A stretch of 27,765 nucleotides of DNA from a virus: the IMG/VR virus record IMGVR_UViG_3300038552_000096, positions 1 through 27,765 of that record; one strand, 5' to 3'. The notes under the pieces are model-generated. The model did no database searches. It saw nothing but the letters and a program-made list of their open reading frames with translations, and was not told the DNA's origin. Shown one piece after another: positions 14,769-21,496 of this stretch. Every line of letters begins with the position of its first letter. Position 1 is the first letter of the stretch. A program made the translations under genes and the position numbers.

Positions 14769-15203
14769 TTATCCGGCCAGAGAGGCCTGGATCGGGATGA
14801 TCTCCCAAAGATACACCAAACCTCCAACAGGGAGTTGGGTCACGACCGTCGCCTGTCGGTAGTCCAGGGCCATGCCCTCGTGTTCGACGCCGCCCAGGAG
14901 CGGCTCCAGAGCGGCCTCGATGTCGTCGATCTGATCTTCGGCCTCGGCCTCGCGAGAAGCTCCGTTCGGGTCGGCGTAGAGCACGAAAATCCACACCTCC
15001 AGATTGGCGATCAGACGACGCCCTCGCGCAGTGAACACCGGGCGGCTCGACCCGGCGCTGATGACGAGGCCGACGGGCGACGCGCCCCCGAAGTCCGACT
15101 TCTTGTACGGGTAGACGGCCTGGAGGGGCTTGCCGGTGCCGACGAGATTCGCGGTCAGGTATGCGGCCACCTCTTTGCGGACATCCTTGCGGTTGCCGGT
15201 CAT
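14769..15203 (-). CDS. Tail terminator / tail completion-like protein
   Basis: 144 aa, the ATG at 15203 overlapping the upstream stop by 4 nt (ATGA). It opens with a helix (NRKDVRKEVAAYLTANLVGT), then YPYKKSDFGGASPVGLVISA, LIANLEVWIFVLYAD, a long acidic segment (SREAEAEDQIDDIEAALEPL) and YLWEIIPIQAS. Helix-beta-beta-helix-beta order and size resemble lambda gpU-type tail terminators and the related phage minor tail family. Its position is right: after the HK97 gp10-like protein, before tail tube genes. Assignment is by architecture and order. Confidence 0.74.
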   Translation of the reverse strand: MTGNRKDVRKEVAAYLTANLVGTGKPLQAVYPYKKSDFGGASPVGLVISAGSSRPVFTARGRRLIANLEVWIFVLYADPNGASREAEAEDQIDDIEAALEPLLGGVEHEGMALDYRQATVVTQLPVGGLVYLWEIIPIQASLAG

Positions 15204-15583
15204 CTGATCCTCTCAAAGAGAGCGCGGGCGGATACCTCGCCGATCCGAGCCAGGTCTTCATCAAGCGTCCGCCGATAGAAGGCATGACTTCCACCCCTGG
15301 CCTCTTCGATAGGGCCATAGATCGCGGGGCGATGCCCGAGAGGGTTGATCGCCGAGGGATCGGGCGTGATGACCGCCATGCCCGGCCGCGGAAGCTCCAT
15401 CATGTGCGAGACCGACAGCGCGCCGGTGAGCCGGTGCGTGATGGAGGAGGAGTAGCGCAGCACTTCCAATCCCGCCGCCCGCACCGCGATGTCCGATTGG
15501 CCCTGCGGAGCGATGGCCTCACTGAGGCGGCGCATCGCCCGCAGAACATCATCCACGCCTTCGAGCCTGACGCCCTCGATCAC
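15200..15583 (-). CDS. HK97 gp10-like head-tail joining protein
   Basis: 127 aa from GTG at 15583, which overlaps the upstream stop by 4 nt (GTGA). The protein begins IEGVRLEGVDDVLRAMRRLS, the usual start of the HK97 gp10 family (short strand, then a long helix), followed by AVRAAGLEVLRYSSSITHRLTGAL, where the family has its conserved helix and turn. The end (HAFYRRTLDEDLARIGEVSARALFERI) is a C-terminal helix. Family members join head and tail. Longer in-frame starts upstream only overlap the neighbour. Confidence 0.8.
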   Translation of the reverse strand: MIEGVRLEGVDDVLRAMRRLSEAIAPQGQSDIAVRAAGLEVLRYSSSITHRLTGALSVSHMMELPRPGMAVITPDPSAINPLGHRPAIYGPIEEARGGSHAFYRRTLDEDLARIGEVSARALFERIR

Positions 15584-15903
15584 TTGAGGTCCTCCAGGAT
15601 GAGGTGCTTGCGCACCCCGCCCCGCCAAGGCCATTCGGCCACGGCCTTGATAGGGTAGTCGATGCCGCCGCTGGTCAGATAGTCTCCCTCGTGGATGTCG
15701 TGGTCGCCGTCGACGAAGGTCTGGAGAAGCTCGTGCGGCGAGTCGAGCCCCATGCGCAGACGCACCTCCGAGTCTACCGGCATCAGGGGGATGCACATGA
15801 GCCCCGAGAGATGGAGCACCGGCTCGGGGCGTTTGCCTCCGACGAGCGCCGGGTGGCGCTTGGTGCTGACTGTCAGCGTGGCAAGCCGGGCGAAGGAACT
15901 CAC
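15580..15903 (-). CDS. Head closure / head-tail connector protein
   Basis: 107 aa from GTG at 15903, overlapping the upstream stop by 4 nt (GTGA). The mature sequence begins SSFARLATLTVSTK and includes LSGLMCIPLMPVDSEVRLRM and the block IHEGDYLTSGGIDYPIKAVAEW (72-93), a pattern I associate with small beta-barrel head-closure proteins that stopper the portal. It lies immediately before the gp10-like gene, where this protein is usually found. No catalytic motif. Family name not certain. Confidence 0.75.
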   Translation of the reverse strand: MSSFARLATLTVSTKRHPALVGGKRPEPVLHLSGLMCIPLMPVDSEVRLRMGLDSPHELLQTFVDGDHDIHEGDYLTSGGIDYPIKAVAEWPWRGGVRKHLILEDLK

Positions 15904-16325
15904 GCGGGCAACTCGTCGATGAACAGATAGGTTTTGCAGGTATCGCCCGCGGCGATGGCCGCAGCATCCCGCACCCGAATCTTCCAGGCGGGAGGCAGCA
16001 CGAAGTCCTGCGGGATAGGGATGGTCAGGTAGGAGGTCGCGACGAATGCCGCGAGATAGGGAAGCGCCTGACCAAAGGTGTAGAACCTCTGGAGGCTCGC
16101 CGTCTGGACCGCCCCCGCGAACTGCGCGTAGCGGACGTTGTTGCTCGCGTCCAGAATCTCCAAAGCAAGCTGCCGGTTGCCCACGGTCGCTATGCTGGTG
16201 TAGTCCACGAAGGCCCACACGAGCCGATACTTCTTCCCTGCCGGGCTCGTGAAGACCTTGCTGTTCCCCGCCGCTTCGTCGAGGAGCAGAGTGAGATCGA
16301 AGTCCACCTTGGTCCGTTGCGTCAT
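15900..16325 (-). CDS. Head-region structural protein, unknown family
   Basis: 141 aa from ATG at 16325, preferred over an upstream in-frame start because AGGG lies 5 nt before it and it clears the previous stop by one base. It is beta-rich with few charges: SPAGKKYRLVWAFVDYTSI, RQLALEILDASNNVRYAQFA, FVLPPAWKIRVRDAAAIAAG and TYLFIDELPA. It may be a capsid fibre or decoration protein. Located between the connector-like gene and the head-closure gene; function unassigned. Confidence 0.78.
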   Translation of the reverse strand: MTQRTKVDFDLTLLLDEAAGNSKVFTSPAGKKYRLVWAFVDYTSIATVGNRQLALEILDASNNVRYAQFAGAVQTASLQRFYTFGQALPYLAAFVATSYLTIPIPQDFVLPPAWKIRVRDAAAIAAGDTCKTYLFIDELPA

Positions 16326-16326
16326 A

Positions 16327-16794
16327 TCACCCTCCGATCGCAACGTCGTCGCCATGAGCGGCGAAGTTCATGTTGATCGTCCCGCCCTCCAGGCTTCCCC
16401 CGCCGATCCCGTAGCTGTCCTCGATGGTCTTGGCGAGGGCCTGCATCTTGGCCGTGACCTGACGCGCCAACTGCCCCAGGCTCTCCCGAAGCGGCCCGGC
16501 TTGGATGTCTACCACATCGAGGTTGCCGAGGATGTTTCCTAGCGCGCGGTATTCCGCCAGATCGAGGAAGGCCGCGATGTTGGCGCTGTCGATGGGCGCG
16601 AGATCGGCGTCCACGAGCGCGTCGACTCGCCCCGAGACGGCGAGGTTGAGGCGGATCAGGCCGGAGAGTAGCGGATCGTTGAGGTCGCCGTTGGAGCCGT
16701 CATTGGTCACGCCGTCGAGGCCCGCGGCGGTCATCAATCGACCAACGCGGCGGACGAGGATGCGTTCCGCTGCGCTGCGCGAAAGCAGGCTCAT
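16327..16794 (-). CDS. Head-tail connector (adaptor)-like protein
   Basis: 155 aa, ATG at 16794 with GGAGG 4 nt upstream. The N-terminal two thirds are helical (SRSAAERILVRRVGRLMTAA; DPLLSGLIRLNLAVSGRV; ANIAAFLDLAEYRALGNIL), then a charged helix (ESLGQLARQVTAKMQALAKT) and a Gly-rich tail (GIGGGSLEGGT). An all-helical protein just after the capsid genes fits the adaptor of the neck, but the sequence motif is not diagnostic. Confidence 0.66.
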   Translation of the reverse strand: MSLLSRSAAERILVRRVGRLMTAAGLDGVTNDGSNGDLNDPLLSGLIRLNLAVSGRVDALVDADLAPIDSANIAAFLDLAEYRALGNILGNLDVVDIQAGPLRESLGQLARQVTAKMQALAKTIEDSYGIGGGSLEGGTINMNFAAHGDDVAIGG

Positions 16795-16813
16795 GGAACC
16801 TCCGAGTGTGGAG

Positions 16814-16856
16814 CGGGGGCAGGGCGCGGAGGGCCACCTCTACGCCGCTGCCCCCG
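16814..16856. other. Strong GC-rich hairpin between capsid and connector genes
   Basis: Arms CGGGGGCAG (16814-16822) and CTGCCCCCG (16848-16856) pair perfectly, and GGCG (16823-16826) pairs with CGCC (16843-16846) around one bulged base (16847). The loop is 16 nt. It fills most of the 76-nt gap after the capsid group. In the minus-strand transcript it is not followed by a U tract, so it is not a standard intrinsic terminator. It may attenuate transcription or stabilise the end of the capsid mRNA. Confidence 0.6.
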
Positions 16857-16870
16857 ATCTCCCAAAAGGA

Positions 16871-17191
16871 TCAGGGTCCCTCGCCCTCGGGGGGCTCGGG
16901 GCCGTCTCCCTCCGTCTCGGAGGTCGGCGCGTCCGGGGCCTTGGCCTCGGCTTTGGCCGCGAGCTTCTTGGCCTCGGTCTTGGCCGCAGCGAGGATGCTC
17001 TCCGCTTCGGCCTTGGTCGCCTCGATGATGCTTCCCGCCTCAGCGTGGGCCGCTTCGAGAATGGCCTTGGCCTCGGCCTTGGCTTTCTTGGCCTCGGCGA
17101 TAGGCGGAAGGGCGAGGACCTCATCGAGCTTGGTCTCGACGTTCCCTAGCCGATCCCGGAACTGCGCCATGATGATCTCTAGTCTCGCCAT
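16871..17191 (-). CDS. Ala/Glu-rich helical protein downstream of the major capsid gene
   Basis: 106 aa, ATG at 17191 with GGAG 7 nt upstream. Residues 5-85 are almost one continuous helix: RLEIIMAQFRDRLGNVETKL, then repeated AEAKA/EAE segments (AKAEAKAILEAAHAEAGSII; KAEAESILAAAKTEAKKLAA). The end is Pro/acid-rich (ETEGDGPEPPEGEGP). It has the look of a coiled-coil accessory or spacer protein. It lies directly after the major capsid gene and before a strong hairpin, so co-expression with capsid is likely. Function unknown. Confidence 0.78.
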   Translation of the reverse strand: MARLEIIMAQFRDRLGNVETKLDEVLALPPIAEAKKAKAEAKAILEAAHAEAGSIIEATKAEAESILAAAKTEAKKLAAKAEAKAPDAPTSETEGDGPEPPEGEGP

Positions 17192-17201
17192 CTCGCTACT
17201 C

Positions 17202-18275
17202 CTAGTAGCCGGACGGGACGGAGAAGCCGCCCGCGGTGAACAGCATGAACACGCCGTTGAGGCGGTTGCCGCAGCCCAGGCCGAAGCGGTGCTCCCAATA
17301 CGACTCCTTCAAGGGATACCGCTCGTCCTCGGCCACCAGCGCGAGCCCTCTCGGCAGTCCGGTGTCCGCGGGGTCGTACCGCTGAACCAGCGGCTTCACC
17401 GCGTCCATGTGAACGGCGAGCAGGTAGTCGGCAGGGACCCACCGCCATTCGGACACCCACACGCCGGAGGTCGTGCGCCCGATGATGGTGCCGGGCAGGC
17501 GAGTCGGAAGACCGATGGGGACGGCGGTGTTGTCGCCGGGCCGGACGTAACGATCCGGGACCTCGTTGAACTCGGTGAGCGCCTCAACCTTGGCGCGCTG
17601 CGCCTGATTGATGAACGCCACGATGTTCGAGCCACCCGGTTCGACTCCGAAGTGCTCGACAAGCTCATCGCGCACGGTCGGGAACGGGTTGTTCGAGTCG
17701 GAGATGTTCGCCGAGGTGTAGCCGGAGGCGAGATAGTGCGTGTCCGTCGCCTCGGCCTCCGAGCCGAGGACGGGCGGGTAGACCACCGCATCGCCGTTGG
17801 CGAGCGGCTCGACCAGGAGGTTTCCGTAGTGCGGATCAACGAAAGTCTCCTGGGTGTTGTTGAAGAGGGCACGCAGGACCTCGTAGCGCACGGTGTTGAC
17901 ATCCTGGATCATCACCGTATCGAGGTGGCGGTCGTAATCCTGCATGGTCATGTAGGCGCGATCCACCCGGCTCTCGCCGAGGGCCGCGCCGTAGCCCTCG
18001 ATGGGGAAGGCGACATCCCATCCGCCCGTCGCCTTCACTTCGGCGCTCTTGCCGAGGCCGGAGAGCTTCTGGAGACGCCCGCCGCCCGCCAGCTTGTAGC
18101 GCCACTTGTGATCCTCCGTGGACCGTTCGATGAAAACGGCCATGATCTCCGAGAGTTCCGCGTTGTAGCGACGGAGGATTTCCTGGGTTGCTTCGTAGAC
18201 GACGCGCTGGCCGACCGCCTCCACGAAAACGCGGTCGGTGTCATCGAGGCCGAGGAGACCGAAGATTCCAGACAT
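17202..18275 (-). CDS. Major capsid protein
   Basis: 357 aa, ATG at 18275 with GGAGG about 6 nt upstream, a strong site. Position after scaffold and decoration genes and before connector genes identifies it. It lacks a clear N-terminal delta domain or protease site. Features by eye: an N-terminal helix (EAVGQRVVYEATQEILRRY), an E-loop-like region near 55-110 (GGRLQKLSGLGKSAEVKATG), a long helix (QDYDRHLDTVMIQDVNTVRY), a domain with EHFGVEPGGSNIVAFINQAQ, and a C-terminal region with WRWVPADYLLAVHM and RFGLGCGNRLNGVFMLF. HK97-type fold is assumed from phage type. Confidence 0.86.
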   Translation of the reverse strand: MSGIFGLLGLDDTDRVFVEAVGQRVVYEATQEILRRYNAELSEIMAVFIERSTEDHKWRYKLAGGGRLQKLSGLGKSAEVKATGGWDVAFPIEGYGAALGESRVDRAYMTMQDYDRHLDTVMIQDVNTVRYEVLRALFNNTQETFVDPHYGNLLVEPLANGDAVVYPPVLGSEAEATDTHYLASGYTSANISDSNNPFPTVRDELVEHFGVEPGGSNIVAFINQAQRAKVEALTEFNEVPDRYVRPGDNTAVPIGLPTRLPGTIIGRTTSGVWVSEWRWVPADYLLAVHMDAVKPLVQRYDPADTGLPRGLALVAEDERYPLKESYWEHRFGLGCGNRLNGVFMLFTAGGFSVPSGY

Positions 18276-18284
18276 TTCAGCCTC

Positions 18285-18707
18285 CTACGCCCAAACCGTC
18301 TGATAGTTCACGTCGATGTAGACCACCTTCGTGAACGTGGGCGCGTTGGGCAGGATGATGATCCGCCCTGCCCGGACGGTCATGGTGCCTGCGGCATCGG
18401 CGAGCGCGCCCGCCGTGTCGCTGAGGAAAACCGGGACATCACCGTTCAGCCCCGAGACGGTGAAGCCATAGACGGCACCCCTCTTGAGGACCGGGACGGC
18501 CCCGCCGATGCTGGCTGCTTTCAAGGCGATCCCGCGGAACTGCTGCTTGCCCGCGGCGTTGGCGTCGGCAACGCCAACCTTGCCCGCCGTGTCGTAGTAC
18601 ACCGCTTGCCCCTTGGCAATCGCTTCCACGGCGATCCCGTCGATCACCTCGCAGTCTTCGGCACGGACCATCGCGACCTGGGCTGCGGTAACTGCAATGT
18701 CAGCCAT
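18285..18707 (-). CDS. Capsid decoration (cement) protein, DUF2190-like
   Basis: 140 aa, ATG at 18707 with AGGAG 10 nt upstream. The body has the DUF2190 pattern of capsid cement proteins: AEDCEVIDGIAVEAIAKGQA, VYYDTAGKVGVADANAAGK, FRGIALKAASIGGAVPVLKR, GAVYGFTVSGLNGDVPVFLS and TMTVRAGRII. It is a small beta-barrel expected to bind the outside of the capsid at symmetry axes. Placed directly upstream of the major capsid gene, as usual for this family. Confidence 0.85.
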   Translation of the reverse strand: MADIAVTAAQVAMVRAEDCEVIDGIAVEAIAKGQAVYYDTAGKVGVADANAAGKQQFRGIALKAASIGGAVPVLKRGAVYGFTVSGLNGDVPVFLSDTAGALADAAGTMTVRAGRIIILPNAPTFTKVVYIDVNYQTVWA

Positions 18708-18719
18708 GAGTCGATGCTC

Positions 18720-19538
18720 CTAAAACCGTACTGCTGGCGGCAACCCTTCCGTCTCACTCTGCGCTTCTGTCTCGCCGTGCTTCTCAACACGCTTGAGAGG
18801 ACGCTTCTCGGGCTTGCGCCGAGGGCCTCCGGCAGAGCGTTCCGGGCTTGAGGTCGCCCTCTTCGGATCAATGAGGTAGGGCTTCTCCTCGGCGAGCTTC
18901 TTGAGCATCTCTTTGACCCCGGCCACTTTGCCGGTGTCCTTGTCCTCGCTCAAGAGGGAGTGGTCGCCCATGTCGTACGCGTCGGCGGGGTCGTTGAAAC
19001 CCATGCGAGCGGCCACGCGCTCGATAGCGGAACGGATGCGCATGTCGCTCAATTCGCCCTCAAGCTCGGTGACACGCGTCTTTGCCTCCGCCGCCTCGTC
19101 CTGGGCCTTCTGGAGGGCCGTCTTCTTGGCGTCCTCCGATTTCTTCTCCGCCTCGCGATACTTCTTGAGTTCCTTGTCCTGCTCCTTGGTGGCCTTCGTG
19201 AGGTTTCTCTCGGCCTGCCGGAGCTTCTTGATGAGTTTCATCGCCCTATCTTTGTCGAAGGGCTCCTCATCCTCTTCCTCTTCCTCCTCTTCTTCCTCCT
19301 CTTCCGCTTCCTCCTCTTCTTCCTCTGTCTCCCCCTCTTTCTTCCCTTTCTCCTTCTTCTTGCCCTTCCCTTCCCCTTCTGCTTCGTCCTCGTCCGGTTC
19401 TTCGTCTTCGTCCTCGTCCGGTTCTTCGTCGGCGTCTTCTTCATCGGCAGCGCCTCCGCCGCCGTTGCCGCCCTTGGCGAAGAAAAGGGCACCGATCCCA
19501 AACGGCAGGGTCGGGTAGAGCAAGTCGTCGGATAGCAT
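18720..19538 (-). CDS. Scaffolding protein
   Basis: 272 aa. ATG at 19538 is chosen because AGGAG lies 8 nt upstream; the in-frame extension beyond overlaps the previous gene and lacks a site. A short hydrophobic/Gly N-terminus is followed by a very acidic low-complexity region (about 35-92) with runs of Glu, then a long coiled coil (about 95-185) rich in Lys/Glu/Ala (KLIKKLRQAERNLTKATKEQ), then a conserved-looking globular segment (MRIRSAIERVAARMGFNDP ... DAYDMGD) and a basic C-terminus. This is the usual architecture of a phage internal scaffold, whose basic end binds the coat protein. Confidence 0.87.
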   Translation of the reverse strand: MLSDDLLYPTLPFGIGALFFAKGGNGGGGAADEEDADEEPDEDEDEEPDEDEAEGEGKGKKKEKGKKEGETEEEEEEAEEEEEEEEEEEDEEPFDKDRAMKLIKKLRQAERNLTKATKEQDKELKKYREAEKKSEDAKKTALQKAQDEAAEAKTRVTELEGELSDMRIRSAIERVAARMGFNDPADAYDMGDHSLLSEDKDTGKVAGVKEMLKKLAEEKPYLIDPKRATSSPERSAGGPRRKPEKRPLKRVEKHGETEAQSETEGLPPAVRF

Positions 19539-19548
19539 CTCGCTTCTC

Positions 19549-19911
19549 CTATTCAGACTTTTCTGCGGGCTGGCGCTTGCCAGCGATGCGATAGATCGCG
19601 GCGGGGGCAATCTCGCCCATCCGCGCATACAGACTGATGATCCGGTTCGCAGCGCGCTTCTTGGCGCTGGCGAAAGCCTCCGGGCTGACGCCCTCGGGCT
19701 TCTTGATCCGTGTGATGCCCCGTCCGGCCGCGGCCGCGTGAACCGCGTTCTTGTTGACGCCGCCTCCGGGCTCGCGGACGGGCAGGAAGCACAGGTCCTT
19801 CACCTTCTCCCCCTCGCCATTGAGGTCGATCAGACAGGCCGAGCAATAACTAGCGGGACTGTCCCACCGGCTCGCGCTTCCGTCCCACGGCTTGTCCACC
19901 ATCCCGGCCAT
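19549..19911 (-). CDS. Small head-assembly protein with WDGSAS motif
   Basis: 120 aa, ATG at 19911 with GGAGG 5 nt upstream. It overlaps the 3' end of the portal gene by 62 nt in another frame. It begins KPWDGSASRWDSPASYCSAC and continues with CFLPVREPGGGVNKNAVHAA and KKRAANRIISLYARMGE. I recognise this W-DGSAS ... LPVREP-G-N-N-AVHAAA pattern from phage head genes, where it can be a separate gene or the C-terminal part of a capsid maturation protein. No protease catalytic triad is visible. Position between portal and scaffold suggests a role in procapsid assembly; this is inference. Confidence 0.76.
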   Translation of the reverse strand: MAGMVDKPWDGSASRWDSPASYCSACLIDLNGEGEKVKDLCFLPVREPGGGVNKNAVHAAAAGRGITRIKKPEGVSPEAFASAKKRAANRIISLYARMGEIAPAAIYRIAGKRQPAEKSE

Positions 19912-21493
19912 TGGACCCTCCGGTTACATTCTCGTCCTGCCTCGGCTCAGGGGCCGATTGCGCCTGCTGCGCAGCTTTCTCCACGGCCTTCTCGACCTCC
20001 GCGATCTCCTTGTCGGTCCAGCCATGCCGCTTCAAGTATACATGCAATGGCAAGCCCGCCTCTTTCGCCGCCGTCGCCGCGGTCCAGAACGCCTCTTCGA
20101 TCTCTAGCTCGTCAAGCGGATCGCGCGCGAAAACGGGGCGGGGGCCAATGCTGTGATCGAGCTTGCCCGCCGCGTAGCTTTCGAGGTTGATTCCCCCGAA
20201 ATCCGTGTAGCCACGGATGCCGCCGATGGTCATTGCCATTTTCTGTGCGCGGGCGAGCGCGTCGTCATAGCGGGCTCGGCGCTCGTTGACCTTGGTCTCG
20301 GCGGGCTGGCGGGCCAGACGCACCGCGCGGCCGGAGTTGGTCTGGATGGCCTGATTGATCTCGACCTGCAACTCGGGGTAGTCCGCCTCGATCTCCGAGA
20401 GCATGTTCTTGATCTCGGCCACGACCGAATCGAGGTCCAGGTCGGCCACGAGCGGCCAGGGGCGAGCCTGCGGGTTGTTGGCGTAGAGGGCGGGAACTTC
20501 CTCGCGGCTTGGCTGAGGACGGTCTGCGGTGGGCGTCGTCTTGGGGATCGTGGACTTCTCAGCGGTCGCCTTGGAGACGCCGGAAAACATCCACATCGGA
20601 TCAACGCTCTTGCGAATGTGATCGTGGAGCTTCGAGGCCAAGTCGTCGAGTTCCTGAATCTTGTGCCGCAGCGGGTGGAACTCGGACCAGCCCCAATCGA
20701 GCCCGACCTCGTGGTGGTGGATCATCACGAGTGGAATGAAGTCGTAGTCCCCGACCGTCCAGGACGGCCCGTTTTCCTCGTTCCAGGCGTAGGGCGTGCC
20801 ATCGAGCAGTGTCTCGTACTGGATGCCCCCCTCGACACGCGTCGCGATCTCGGTGTAGGTGACGCGGTTGGCGATGTCTTTCTCCGGGTGCTCGCGGTAC
20901 TCGGAGAGGACGTAGCCTTTCACGTTGCCGCGAGAGTCCACGGTCACATCCTGGATCGTGGCCGGGTTGACGAGTTCAAAGTAGACCTTGCCTGTCTCGG
21001 TGTCATCGACAACCATGAGCCCGAGATCGCCGAAGACGGTTCCCCACAGCGTCGCCAAGTCTTTGTTGGTGCTCCAGTTGCTCCATTCCCACAGCTTCGA
21101 GATCGAGGCTCGGATGCGCTTCTCGTTCTTCTGATTGGAGCGGGGCACCAGGATCGGCAGCGCGCACATCGCCACCTTGCCGTCGCCCGCTTCGGGGTCG
21201 AGCCAGCCGCCCCACAGATGCGTCTTCCAGAACTCGCCAAGGCGGTAGGCCGGGTTGTAGATGTTGCGGATGTGCTGGTAGAGGGCGTTTTCAGTCTTGA
21301 GGGCTGCGGCCCAGGCGTGGAGGTTTCGGTAGGCGTTGTTCTCGTAGAAACTCCAGTACACCGCGTAGCGCAGGCGACGGGTCTCGAAGGCGGAGAACTC
21401 GTCGATGGATTGTGAGCCGACAACATCACTCGCCAGCAATGATTCGCGGAAGGCCCGGAGGGCGAGAGAGATGCGAGTGATGAGGTTTGGCAT
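19850..21493 (-). CDS. Portal protein
   Basis: 547 aa, ATG at 21493 with GAGG upstream, beginning 3 nt after the terminase stop. The portal family pattern is visible: an N-terminal segment ending KTENALYQHIRNIYNPAYRL, WSTNKDLATLWGTVFGDLGL near 140-160, YFELVNPATIQDVTVDSRGN, a central block with PLVMIHHHEVG, SEFHPLRHKIQELDDLASKL, and a C-terminal helical domain (DDALARAQKMAMTIGG ... EIEEAFWTAATAAKEAGLP). It would form the dodecameric ring at the packaging vertex. The last 20 codons overlap the next gene. Confidence 0.92.
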   Translation of the reverse strand: MPNLITRISLALRAFRESLLASDVVGSQSIDEFSAFETRRLRYAVYWSFYENNAYRNLHAWAAALKTENALYQHIRNIYNPAYRLGEFWKTHLWGGWLDPEAGDGKVAMCALPILVPRSNQKNEKRIRASISKLWEWSNWSTNKDLATLWGTVFGDLGLMVVDDTETGKVYFELVNPATIQDVTVDSRGNVKGYVLSEYREHPEKDIANRVTYTEIATRVEGGIQYETLLDGTPYAWNEENGPSWTVGDYDFIPLVMIHHHEVGLDWGWSEFHPLRHKIQELDDLASKLHDHIRKSVDPMWMFSGVSKATAEKSTIPKTTPTADRPQPSREEVPALYANNPQARPWPLVADLDLDSVVAEIKNMLSEIEADYPELQVEINQAIQTNSGRAVRLARQPAETKVNERRARYDDALARAQKMAMTIGGIRGYTDFGGINLESYAAGKLDHSIGPRPVFARDPLDELEIEEAFWTAATAAKEAGLPLHVYLKRHGWTDKEIAEVEKAVEKAAQQAQSAPEPRQDENVTGGSNGRDGGQAVGRKREPVGQSR

Positions 21494-21496
21494 GTG

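Noticed and set aside
16806-18851. A 681-codon plus-strand open frame across the capsid region
   Set aside because: It is antisense to the capsid, decoration and scaffold genes, which have ribosome sites and recognisable features. High GC and codon bias create long opposite-strand frames here.
20153-21415. A 420-codon plus-strand open frame opposite the portal gene
   Set aside because: The portal reading is clear on the minus strand. The antisense product has low-complexity Val/Leu/Gly/Arg composition and no ribosome site.
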